Of a DNA stretch of 64,000 nt, positions 54,337 through 62,692 are shown piece by piece. The DNA comes from Winogradskya humida. GTDB taxonomy: Bacteria > Actinomycetota > Actinomycetes > Mycobacteriales > Micromonosporaceae. The notes beneath the pieces are model-generated. The model was not told where the DNA came from and made no database searches. It saw only the letters and a list, made by a program, of their open reading frames with translations. Location of the stretch: positions 1 to 64,000 of the forward strand of contig NZ_BOMN01000063.1 in NCBI RefSeq assembly GCF_016862215.1. The letters run 5' to 3'. Each line of letters begins with the position of its first letter. Position 1 is the first letter of the stretch. Position numbers and translations under genes: made by a program.

Positions 54337-56112
54337 ATGTGCGGAATTGGCGGCGAACTGAGGTTCGACGACCGGACGGCCGACCCCGAGGCCGTCCGCC
54401 GCATGCTGCCCTGCCTGGAGCACCGCGGCCCGGACGCCGAGGGCCTCTGGCACCGGGGCCCGGTCGCGCTCGGCCACCGGCGGCTGCAGATCATCGACCT
54501 GTCCGCATCCGGCGCGCAGCCGATGGTCGACGAGCAGCTCGGGCTGACCCTGGTCTTCAACGGCTGCATCTACAACTATCAGCAGCTTCGCGAGGAGCTG
54601 CGCGGGTACGGCTACACGTTCTTCTCCAGCTCCGACACCGAAGTGATCATCAAGGCGTACCACCGCTGGGGCGCCGACTGCGTGCAGCACTTCCTCGGGA
54701 TGTTCGCCTTCGCGATCCTCGAGCACGCCACCGGCACGGTGATGCTGGCCCGTGACCGGCTCGGCATCAAGCCGCTCTACCTCGCGGAGACCCCGGGGCG
54801 GCTGCGCTTCGCGTCCAACCTGCCGTCGCTGCTCGCGGCCGGTGACGTGGACACCTCGATCGACAAGGTCGCGCTGCAGCACTACATGACGTTCCACTCG
54901 GTCGTCCCGGCGCCGCGCACGATCGTCACGGGGGTGCGGAAACTGCCGCCGGCCACCGTACGCATCATCCAGCGCGACGGCACCTCCACCGAGACCGTCT
55001 ACTGGGAGGCCTCGCACACCCGGATCGCCACGCCGTCGGGCCGCAAGGAGTGGGCCGAGGCGATCCACGCCTCGCTGCGCACCGCGGTCGAGCGGCGGAT
55101 GGTCGCCGACGTGCCGGTCGGGGTGCTGCTCTCCGGCGGGCTCGACTCGTCGTACATCGTGGCGCTGCTCGCCGAGCAGGGCCAGCGTGGGCTGACGACG
55201 TTCTCGATCGGGTTCGAGCCGGCGGCCGGGGAGAGCGGCGACGAGTTCGCCTACTCCGACATCATCGCCAAGCAGTTCGACACCCGGCACCACCAGATCC
55301 GGATCGGCCGGGACCGTTTCCTGCCCGCCGTGGCCCGCACGGTCGCGGCGATGAGCGAGCCCATGGTCAGCCATGACGCGATCGCCTTCAACCTGCTCAG
55401 CGAGGACGTCGCGAAGCAGGTCAAGGTCGTGCAGTCGGGGCAGGGCGCGGATGAGATCCTGGCCGGCTACAGCTGGTACCCCCCGCTCGCCGACGTGCCG
55501 CGTGATCGCGCTGTGGACGCGTACGCCCAGGAATTCTTTGATCGTCCGCACAGTGAGCTGGCCCGCCAGCTGAACCCGCAGTGGTTGATCGACACGGACG
55601 TGAGCAGGGAGTTCGTCGCGGCGAGTTTTGCCCGGCCCGGCGCCGAGACCTCGGTCGACGCGGCGTTGCGGCTGGACACCCAGGTGATGCTCGTCGACGA
55701 TCCGGTCAAACGGGTCGACAACATGACGATGGACTGGGGCCTCGAAGCACGCGTACCGTTCCTGGACCACGAGCTGGTCGAGCTCGCGGCGGCCTGCCCG
55801 CCCGAGTTGAAGCTCGCGCAGGGCGGAAAAGGCGTGCTGAAGGACGCCGCCCGCGGGGTCGTGCCCGACGAGGTGATCGACCGGACCAAGGGATACTTCC
55901 CGGTTCCGGGGATCCGGCACCTGGAAGGCACGATGCTGGAGATGGTTCGCGAGGCGCTTCACGCACCAGCGGCCCGTGAACGAGCACTTTTCCGCCCGGA
56001 GTATGTTGACGCGCTCCTGGCAGACCCGAACACTCCTCGTACGAAGCTCGGGGCGAACCAGCTGTGGCAGCTCGCTCTTCTCGAGATGTGGCTGCAGGAC
56101 AAGGGGATCTAG
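54337..56112 (+). CDS. Asparagine-synthase-like amidotransferase of the NAGGN-trio type
   Basis: A 591-residue class II glutamine amidotransferase/asparagine synthase. Cys2 is the glutaminase nucleophile (MCGIGGELRF). The synthase domain has the PP-loop GVLLSGGLDSSYIVALLAEQ around residue 265 and SGQGADEILAGYSWYP. Length and motifs resemble the amidotransferase of the N-acetylglutaminylglutamine amide (NAGGN) osmolyte trio rather than housekeeping AsnB. It would convert a peptide C-terminal carboxylate to an amide. It lies between the ligase fusion and an S9 peptidase. Confidence 0.88.
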   Translation: MCGIGGELRFDDRTADPEAVRRMLPCLEHRGPDAEGLWHRGPVALGHRRLQIIDLSASGAQPMVDEQLGLTLVFNGCIYNYQQLREELRGYGYTFFSSSDTEVIIKAYHRWGADCVQHFLGMFAFAILEHATGTVMLARDRLGIKPLYLAETPGRLRFASNLPSLLAAGDVDTSIDKVALQHYMTFHSVVPAPRTIVTGVRKLPPATVRIIQRDGTSTETVYWEASHTRIATPSGRKEWAEAIHASLRTAVERRMVADVPVGVLLSGGLDSSYIVALLAEQGQRGLTTFSIGFEPAAGESGDEFAYSDIIAKQFDTRHHQIRIGRDRFLPAVARTVAAMSEPMVSHDAIAFNLLSEDVAKQVKVVQSGQGADEILAGYSWYPPLADVPRDRAVDAYAQEFFDRPHSELARQLNPQWLIDTDVSREFVAASFARPGAETSVDAALRLDTQVMLVDDPVKRVDNMTMDWGLEARVPFLDHELVELAAACPPELKLAQGGKGVLKDAARGVVPDEVIDRTKGYFPVPGIRHLEGTMLEMVREALHAPAARERALFRPEYVDALLADPNTPRTKLGANQLWQLALLEMWLQDKGI

Positions 56113-56131
56113 CAACCGAAGGAGGACCCGT

Positions 56132-57892
56132 ATGACCGGTCAGCTCAACCGTGTCGACGTCACTGTTCTGCCCGCTGGATGGGCGACGAGGGGTGCTTAT
56201 CCTTCGGAAGTGTCGGGCAGCTGGTCGCCGGCGTTGTCGCCCGACGGCCGGCATGCGGCATACGTGTCCGACCGCAGCGGCTCCCCCAAGGTGTGGGTGC
56301 AGCCGGTCGGCAGTGAGCTGACGTTCCTCGTCGACACCGGCGAGGAACCGGTCGTCTCGGTCCACTGGTCCACCGGCGGCGGCTGGCTGGCCTGCGTGCT
56401 GGCGCCCGGCGGCGCCCCGCGCACGGAGGTCTGGCTGGTCCGCCCGGACGGCTCGGCGCTGCACCAGGTCGCGGGTTTCGGCACCGACAGCGCGGAGAAC
56501 GTGCGCTGGCTGCCGGGGCGCCCGCTGCTCGCGGTCACGGAGAACCTCACGACCACGCTGCTGGTCGACGCCGAGCACGGCACCCGCTCCGACATCGCCA
56601 CCGGCGAGCTGGTCTCCCTCTTCGACGTCTCCCCCGACCGGTCCCGCGCCCTGTTGCGGCAGGGGCCGCGGGGCAGCCGTTACATCGCTGTCCGCGACCT
56701 GGCCACGGGCGTCGACGAGTACGTGACGAGCGGCGAGCAGGCCTGTTTCGGGCCCGACGGCTCGGTATGGGCACGCAGCGACGCCGGCGAGCGGCCGGTC
56801 CTGCTGCAGGGGTCCGTCCTCCGGGCCGAGTCGGACGATGCCGAGGTGGAGGCCTTCGCGCTCACCTCGGACGGCACCAAGCTCGCCGTGCTGTGGAACG
56901 TCGACGGCGGCCGGTCCGCGCTGACCGTCGACGGCATGCCGGTGGAATTGCCCGGCTGGGTCGTTTCGCAGCCCGCGTGGAGCGCGGACGGCAGCACGCT
57001 GGCCTTCACCGCCGAGGGGCCCGGTCAGCCGCACGGCGTGTGGACCTGGACGCTGCCGGGCGGGCTGGTGCCCGTGTCGGTGGACGAGGTCGTCGAGAAG
57101 GCGATCCATCCCACGCTGCGCCGCTTCGCCTCGCACGACGGGCTGGAGATCAGCGGCTGGCTCTTCGAACCGCTCGGCCCCGGCCCGCACCCGACGGTGC
57201 TCTGGCTGCACGGCGGGCCCGAGGCGCAGGAGCGTCCCGGGCACGGCCCGCTGTTCCAGTCACTGGTCGACCGGGGCATCGCCGTGTTCGCGGCCAACGT
57301 GCGCGGCTCGTCCGGTTTCGGCCGCAGCTTCGTCAACGCGGACAACGGCGCCCTGCGCTACGGCGCCATCGCCGACGTGAAGTCCTGCGTCGAGCACCTG
57401 GTCGCGACCGGCGTGACCGACCCGGAGCGGGTGGGTTGCATGGGCCGCTCGTACGGCGGCTACCTGACCCTCGCCGCGCTGACGACCTACCCGGAGCTGT
57501 TCGCGGTGGGCATCGACGTGTGCGGCATGTCGAACTTCGCCACGTTCTACGAGCACACCGAGCCGTGGATCGCGGCGGCGGCGGTCTCGAAGTACGGCGA
57601 CCCGGTCCTCGACGCCGACCTGCTGCGCGATCTGTCCCCGATCACCCGCATCGACAACCTCCGCGCGCCGCTGATGGTGGTGCACGGGGAGAACGACAGC
57701 AACGTGCCGGTCATCGAGGCCGAGCAGGTCGTCGAGGCCCTCGCCGAACGCGGGGTCGAGCACCGCTACCTGCTCTTCCCCGGCGAGGGCCACGAGCTGC
57801 TGCACCGCTCGTCACGGGCGGAGTACCTGCGCGAGACGGTCGGCTGGCTCACCCGGCACCTGCTCTCGCTGCACAGCCTTTCTGCGCACTGA
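56132..57892 (+). CDS. S9-family prolyl-oligopeptidase-like peptidase
   Basis: A 586-residue cytoplasmic serine peptidase, without a signal. Residues about 25-330 form a beta-propeller (ALSPDGRHAAYVSDRSGSPK). The alpha/beta hydrolase domain has the nucleophile in GCMGRSYGGYLTLA, Asp in VVHGENDSNVPV and His in FPGEGHELLHRS. GGAGG-type ribosome site (ggagg, six bases before the ATG). It follows the amidotransferase by 19 bp. It may degrade the peptide product, like the peptidase of the NAGGN trio. The last 81 bp overlap antisense with the MFS gene. Confidence 0.9.
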   Translation: MTGQLNRVDVTVLPAGWATRGAYPSEVSGSWSPALSPDGRHAAYVSDRSGSPKVWVQPVGSELTFLVDTGEEPVVSVHWSTGGGWLACVLAPGGAPRTEVWLVRPDGSALHQVAGFGTDSAENVRWLPGRPLLAVTENLTTTLLVDAEHGTRSDIATGELVSLFDVSPDRSRALLRQGPRGSRYIAVRDLATGVDEYVTSGEQACFGPDGSVWARSDAGERPVLLQGSVLRAESDDAEVEAFALTSDGTKLAVLWNVDGGRSALTVDGMPVELPGWVVSQPAWSADGSTLAFTAEGPGQPHGVWTWTLPGGLVPVSVDEVVEKAIHPTLRRFASHDGLEISGWLFEPLGPGPHPTVLWLHGGPEAQERPGHGPLFQSLVDRGIAVFAANVRGSSGFGRSFVNADNGALRYGAIADVKSCVEHLVATGVTDPERVGCMGRSYGGYLTLAALTTYPELFAVGIDVCGMSNFATFYEHTEPWIAAAAVSKYGDPVLDADLLRDLSPITRIDNLRAPLMVVHGENDSNVPVIEAEQVVEALAERGVEHRYLLFPGEGHELLHRSSRAEYLRETVGWLTRHLLSLHSLSAH

Positions 57893-59272
57893 GTACAGCC
57901 AGGCGGGGACGGACACCACCGCGAAGACGACCGCGGCGACCGCGAAGCCGAGGTGCACCGACTCCGTGAAAGCGGTCGGCGGCGCCTCGGCCTCCGCGAG
58001 CTTCGACGCGAAGTGGCTGGTCAGGATCGTGCCCAGGATGCTGGTGCCGAGCACGCTGCCGATCTGGCGGAACATGTTGAGCGCGGCACTGGCCATGCCC
58101 GCCCGCTCAGCGCCGACACTGGCCACGGCCGCGGCGGTCACCGGAGCCAGGACCAGACCCTCTCCAAGACCGAAAAGCACCAGACCAGGCCACACATGAG
58201 CGTACGACTGGTGCGCGGGCGTGATCAGCAACAGCGCTGCGCCGGCCGCGGTGATCAGGAGCCCGCCGCCGAGCATCACGCGCAGCCCCACACGCCGTGC
58301 CAGCCGGGCCGCGACCGCACTGACGGCGATGTAGACGACGAAGAGCGGTAGCAGCTGGAACCCGGTGTCCAGCGCCGAAGCTCCCTGAACCCGCTGGACA
58401 TAGAGCACGACCAGCAGCGGGACGCCACCGAAGCCGAACATCGCGGCCACGGCGACCAGCATCGCGGTGCTGAACGCCGCCGACCGGAACAACCGCAGCT
58501 GGAGCATCGGATCCGCGCTGCGCAGCTCGACGACGACGAACAGCACCAGCGCGACCACGAAGACCGCCAGCGCCGCGAGGACCCTGCCGGCGCCGATGCC
58601 GTTGTGCCCGCCCTCGATGATCGCGTAGGTCAGCGCGGTCACCGTGGTGGTGGCCAGCAGCAGCCCGGGCACGTCGAGACGACGGCCGAGGTGCCGGCTC
58701 TCGGCCACCAGCAGCGGCGTGACGATCAGCACGACGACCGCGAGCACGGCGTTGGCGAGGAAGACGCTGTGCCACGAGAAGCCCTCGAGCAGCGCCCCGG
58801 CGACGATCGGGCCCGCCGCCAGGCCGAGCCCGGAGGCACCGGCCCAGATGCTGATCGCCTCGGTGCGCTGGTGCGGGTCGGGGAAGTTGTGGCTGACGAT
58901 GGTGAGGCTGGTCGGCAGAATCATCGCGCCGCCCGCGCCCATCACCGCCTCGGCCGCGATGAGCGTCCCGGCGCTGTGCGCGGTGAAGGCCAGCACGCTG
59001 CCGGCGCCCAGCACGACGATCCCGGCGAGGAACACCAGGCGCCGCCCGAGCAGGTCCCCGAGCGTGCCCATGGACAGCGTCAGGCCCGCGACCACCAGGC
59101 TGTAGGCGCTGGTCACCCACACGATCGTGGTGGCGGAGGCGTGCAGGTCCGCCTGGATGGCCGACAGCGAGCCGACCGTGGCGGTGATGTTGACGAAGGT
59201 CATCATCACGCCCAGGCAGACCGCGGCCAGGGCGAGCCACGGCCGCTCGCTGCGCCCGGTTTCTGTGCTCAT
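57812..59272 (-). CDS. DHA2-family (EmrB-type) MFS exporter
   Basis: A 486-residue, 14-helix drug:proton antiporter-like protein. Motif A-type loop is LGDLLGRRLVFLAGIVVL, motif C-like AISIWAGASGLGLAAGPIVA. The ATG at 59272 has gggaga six bases upstream. It is divergent from the TetR gene at 59363, and two matching operators lie in the gap, one directly upstream of the start. The 3' end overlaps the S9 peptidase gene antisense by 81 bp; the tail RRKAVQREQVPGEPADRLA is the overlapping part. Confidence 0.92.
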   Translation of the reverse strand: MSTETGRSERPWLALAAVCLGVMMTFVNITATVGSLSAIQADLHASATTIVWVTSAYSLVVAGLTLSMGTLGDLLGRRLVFLAGIVVLGAGSVLAFTAHSAGTLIAAEAVMGAGGAMILPTSLTIVSHNFPDPHQRTEAISIWAGASGLGLAAGPIVAGALLEGFSWHSVFLANAVLAVVVLIVTPLLVAESRHLGRRLDVPGLLLATTTVTALTYAIIEGGHNGIGAGRVLAALAVFVVALVLFVVVELRSADPMLQLRLFRSAAFSTAMLVAVAAMFGFGGVPLLVVLYVQRVQGASALDTGFQLLPLFVVYIAVSAVAARLARRVGLRVMLGGGLLITAAGAALLLITPAHQSYAHVWPGLVLFGLGEGLVLAPVTAAAVASVGAERAGMASAALNMFRQIGSVLGTSILGTILTSHFASKLAEAEAPPTAFTESVHLGFAVAAVVFAVVSVPAWLYSVRRKAVQREQVPGEPADRLAQVLRP

Positions 59273-59285
59273 GCAGGTTCTCCCA

Positions 59286-59358
59286 GAAGTAAAGCGATCG
59301 CTTTCCTTCGGCACGGTAACGCAGCCCGGCGGAGAAAGTACAACGATCGCTATACTTC
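59286..59358. promoter_or_regulatory. Two TetR operators between DHA2 MFS and TetR genes
   Basis: Two 24-bp near-palindromes, 59286-59309 and 59335-59358, share a central CGATCGC within gaaGtAaAgCGATCGCttTc-like context; the first has the perfect core AAAGCGATCGCTTT. Their positions, close to each gene's start, suit simultaneous repression. Confidence 0.8.
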
Positions 59359-59362
59359 TGTT

Positions 59363-59944
59363 GTGAACGCAACAACGGGTACGCGCGGCGGCCGTGGCGC
59401 GCGGGAGCGGATCCTGGCGGCCGCCGCCGAGCTCTTCTACGCCGATGGCATCCACGCCACGGGGATCGCCCGGCTGACGGACGTCGCGCACGTGTCGACG
59501 CGTACCTTCTACCAGCACTTCCCGAGCAAGAACGCGCTGGTGGCGGCGTACCTGGAACGGTTCGACGCGGAAACCCCGATGCCGGCCGAGCAGGAGCTGA
59601 CGCGCACCGACCTGGCACCACGCGAGCGGTTGATCCAGGTTTTCGCCACGTTGAAGACGCGCGGCCGGCGGCCCGTGCGCGGGTGCCCTTTCCACAACGC
59701 CGCGGTCGAGGCCGCCGGGGAGATGTCCGAGATCGCCGAGACGGTCGCGCGGCACAAGGACGCGTTCCGGCAACGGCTGGCCGACACCGCCGCCGAGGCC
59801 GGCATTGCCGACGCTGAGTTGCTGGGGCGAAGGCTCGCTCTGCTGTACGAGGGCGCGACCGCTCTGTCGACATCGCGCAACGACGGGCAGGCTGCCGCCG
59901 ACGCCTACGATCTGGCGAAGGAGCTGATCGAAGGGGGCCGATAG
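59363..59944 (+). CDS. TetR-family regulator of the DHA2 exporter
   Basis: A 193-residue regulator from GTG 59363, four bases after the second operator, so it may be nearly leaderless. HTH at residues about 30-52 (IARLTDVAHVSTRTFYQHFP). The C-terminal ligand domain includes GCPFHNAAVEAAGEMSEIAE, typical of a TetR subgroup linked to efflux. The epoxide-hydrolase-like gene starts one base after its stop, so that gene is in the same operon and the ligand may be its substrate or product. Confidence 0.9.
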   Translation: MNATTGTRGGRGARERILAAAAELFYADGIHATGIARLTDVAHVSTRTFYQHFPSKNALVAAYLERFDAETPMPAEQELTRTDLAPRERLIQVFATLKTRGRRPVRGCPFHNAAVEAAGEMSEIAETVARHKDAFRQRLADTAAEAGIADAELLGRRLALLYEGATALSTSRNDGQAAADAYDLAKELIEGGR

Positions 59945-59945
59945 C

Positions 59946-60959
59946 GTGGCGCAGCTGGCGTATCTGGAGGACGGGCCGGTCGGCGGGCCGCTGATCATCT
60001 TCGTGCACGGGTGGCCCGGCATCGCCCGGACCTGGGTGCGGCAACTGGACTACTTCGCGGCTCGGGGCTACCACGTTGTCGCGCCTGATCTGCGGGGGTA
60101 CGGCGGGTCGGCCGGGTTCGACGAGCCCAGTGCGTACCGTCAGGAAGAGGTTGTGGGTGATCTGCTGGAGCTGCACGATCGGCTCGGCGCCGCACCCGCC
60201 GTCTGGGTCGGTCATGACTGGGGCAGTCCGACGGTGTGGAACATCGCGGCGCACCACGCCTCACGCTGCCGGGCCGTGGCGACGCTCGCGGTGCCGTTCG
60301 GGACCGTGGAGCTGGGGCTCGATGCGCTGGTCGGGCTCGTCGATCGGGAGCGCTACCCCGTCGAGAGCCATCCGTACGGGCAGTTCGATTACATGGCCTA
60401 CTACGAGCGGTTCCCTTCGCAGGTGACGGCGGTCTTCGAGGCCGACCCGTCAGCCACCGTGCGGACCCTTTTCCGGCGCGGCAATCCGAAGGTGCGCAGC
60501 CGTCCTGCGCCCACGGCCACGACCACCGCGGACGGGGGCTGGTTCCGCGGTGCCGACCGGGCGCCCGACCTGCCGCTGGACGAGTCCGTGCTGACCCCGG
60601 ACCTCTTCGCCGAGCTGGTCGACGCGTTCCAGCGCAACGGATTCGCGGCTCCGACCGCGTACTACCTGAACCACCGCGCCAACGCGGACTATGCGGCCAC
60701 GGGCGGCCCGCTCACCCTGCCGGTGCTGTTCATCGGCGCGGACCACGACCCGGTCATCGACCTCACCGCGCCGGCCATCCTCACCGGCATGCGCGCGACG
60801 TGCCCGGATCTCACCGAGGTGACCGTGCCGGCCGGGCACTGGCTGCAGCTGGAGGCGGCCGGCACGGTCAACGGTCAGCTGCTCGACTGGCTGGCCGGCT
60901 TTCCCACTTCCGAGCCCTCGGCGGCCGATAAGACCGGGAGCACCACCCGCGACGGGTGA
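59946..60959 (+). CDS. Epoxide-hydrolase-like alpha/beta hydrolase
   Basis: A 337-residue enzyme from GTG 59946. Oxyanion motif FVHGWPGIARTWVRQL, nucleophile Asp in WVGHDWGSPTVW (Asp rather than Ser, as in epoxide hydrolases and dehalogenases), acid Asp in FIGADHDPVID, base His in VPAGHWLQLEAAG. Cap-domain residues include YYLNHRAN with a tyrosine typical of epoxide hydrolases. It begins one base after the tetR stop. The last 85 bp overlap the convergent CocE-like gene antisense. Confidence 0.87.
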   Translation: MAQLAYLEDGPVGGPLIIFVHGWPGIARTWVRQLDYFAARGYHVVAPDLRGYGGSAGFDEPSAYRQEEVVGDLLELHDRLGAAPAVWVGHDWGSPTVWNIAAHHASRCRAVATLAVPFGTVELGLDALVGLVDRERYPVESHPYGQFDYMAYYERFPSQVTAVFEADPSATVRTLFRRGNPKVRSRPAPTATTTADGGWFRGADRAPDLPLDESVLTPDLFAELVDAFQRNGFAAPTAYYLNHRANADYAATGGPLTLPVLFIGADHDPVIDLTAPAILTGMRATCPDLTEVTVPAGHWLQLEAAGTVNGQLLDWLAGFPTSEPSAADKTGSTTRDG

Positions 60960-62578
60960 TCGGCGTCGTGGAAGACCTCGAAGCGGTTGGTACGGCCCTG
61001 CGTCGCCGTGCCGAACGGCTCCGCGGTGCCCATGTTGCGGGCGTAACGCGGGAACGCACCACCGCTGACCTGGACGCGCACCCGGTGGCCGGCCTTGACC
61101 CGGTAGGCGGTCGGGAACAGCTCGACGTCCACCGCCAGCACGCCGTCCGCGACCTCCGTGACGTCGTCCGCGGGCACGGTGCGTGGGTCCAGGCGGCGGA
61201 TGCCGTCGACGATGTTGCGGGAGACGCCCTTCGGGTCGACGTCGCAGAGGCGGACGAAGACGTCGGCGTGCGGGAGCTCTGTGCGTACATAGATCTGGGC
61301 CTTGACCTGCCCGACCAGATCCAGATCGGCCGTCAGCGCCGGGCCGGTGAAGACCAGGACGTCGGCGCGCCGCTCGACCACGGCGTTGTCGGCCTGCTTG
61401 CCCGGCGGCTGCAGCAGCGGGCCGCCCACCGTCGGGGTCGGGTCCGCGGGGTCGTAGGTAAAAGTGCCCGGGGCCGCCGACGCCTCGGGCTCCGCGGCCA
61501 GCCCGCCATCCTTGCCCAGGTGGAACGACTGCTCTTTCGCTTGCAACGGAGGCCACTCGCCGAACGCCAGCCACCTGTCGGCCTGCTGGAGGAAGACCCG
61601 TACCGGCGCCGCGTCCTCCGGCGGCGGCCCGCCACGCAGATGGTGATCCAGCCACGCCAGATCCGTCTTGGCAACCATCCGCAGCTCACCCGGCTCACCG
61701 TGTAACCACGGGCCGACCACGATCCGTGCGGGCACTCCCGCGGCGCGTAACGCGGTGTAATCGGTCATCGTGCCGGCGAGGAACAGGTCCCACCAGCCGG
61801 TGACCATGCTGACCGGCGGCATCCGGCTGAAATCCGCCTCGTTGTGGTTCGCCTCCGACCAGAACTTGTCCCCCGGCTCGGAGTGCGCGACGAAGTCCCG
61901 CCAGAACGGCACCGGGGCGCCCGCCACCGCTACATCAACCGCCTGCAACGGCAGCCGTTGCAACGCGGCGTGCACCCGGCCGCGCATCCGAGGATCGGGC
62001 AGACCGCCCCGCTCCTGCCGGCCGATCGACGACGACCACGTCAGCCCCGTGTGGATCTGCGGCGCGCCGTGGTTGTAGAACAACGTGCCCGTCACCTCGG
62101 ACGACGTGATGTGCGGCGAGACACAGACCAGCGGCGGGTCGGCGTACGGCGCCACCGCCCACTGGGTGTGCCCGAAATAGCTACCCCCGGTCATCGCGAT
62201 CCGGCCGTCGCACCACGCCTGCTCGCGCAGCCACGCCAGCGTCGCCAGGCCGTCCTCGCGCTCGGTCGTGAACGGGCGGAACTGGCCGCCGGAGCCGAAC
62301 GTGCCCCGGGTCGCCTGCATGAACACCTGGAAACCGCGACGGGCGAGGGGTGCGGCGAACATCTGCGCGTAGAGCCCGGACCGGCCGTAGGGCACCCGGA
62401 TCAGGACCACGGGCAGCGGTTTCTCCTGGCCCTCCGGGACGTAGTGGTTAGCGAGCAGGGAGATGCCGTCCGGCATGGTGACCGCGACGTCTTTCCTGAT
62501 CTCGTACGGCACCGCGCTCGTCGGCAGCCCCAGCGCCTTGTCGGCGGCGGCGCCGGCCACCCTGCTCAACATCGTCAT
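60875..62578 (-). CDS. CocE/NonD family hydrolase
   Basis: A 567-residue serine hydrolase from ATG 62578; a GTG at 62614 would add 12 residues. It shows the X-Pro dipeptidyl-peptidase/cocaine esterase layout: VAVTMPDGISLLANHYVPEG, PYGRSGLYAQMFAAPLARRG, nucleophile Ser in MTGGSYFGHTQW, Asp in VTGWWDLFLAGTM, His in VVGPWLHGEPGEL, and a C-terminal jelly roll (about 380-555). Substrates of the family are esters or amides. It is divergent from the MFS gene at 62693. Confidence 0.9.
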   Translation of the reverse strand: MTMLSRVAGAAADKALGLPTSAVPYEIRKDVAVTMPDGISLLANHYVPEGQEKPLPVVLIRVPYGRSGLYAQMFAAPLARRGFQVFMQATRGTFGSGGQFRPFTTEREDGLATLAWLREQAWCDGRIAMTGGSYFGHTQWAVAPYADPPLVCVSPHITSSEVTGTLFYNHGAPQIHTGLTWSSSIGRQERGGLPDPRMRGRVHAALQRLPLQAVDVAVAGAPVPFWRDFVAHSEPGDKFWSEANHNEADFSRMPPVSMVTGWWDLFLAGTMTDYTALRAAGVPARIVVGPWLHGEPGELRMVAKTDLAWLDHHLRGGPPPEDAAPVRVFLQQADRWLAFGEWPPLQAKEQSFHLGKDGGLAAEPEASAAPGTFTYDPADPTPTVGGPLLQPPGKQADNAVVERRADVLVFTGPALTADLDLVGQVKAQIYVRTELPHADVFVRLCDVDPKGVSRNIVDGIRRLDPRTVPADDVTEVADGVLAVDVELFPTAYRVKAGHRVRVQVSGGAFPRYARNMGTAEPFGTATQGRTNRFEVFHDADHPSRVVLPVLSAAEGSEVGKPASQSSS

Positions 62579-62692
62579 GGTCCGACTGTATTTCGTTTCC
62601 GTGACGGGACACACGCCCGGTTTGTGACGTGTTTCGTTGCCGTCCGGCCCTGTTCAGGAGAAAGGTTGGAGGCACGCGAGCGGACGGAGTGG

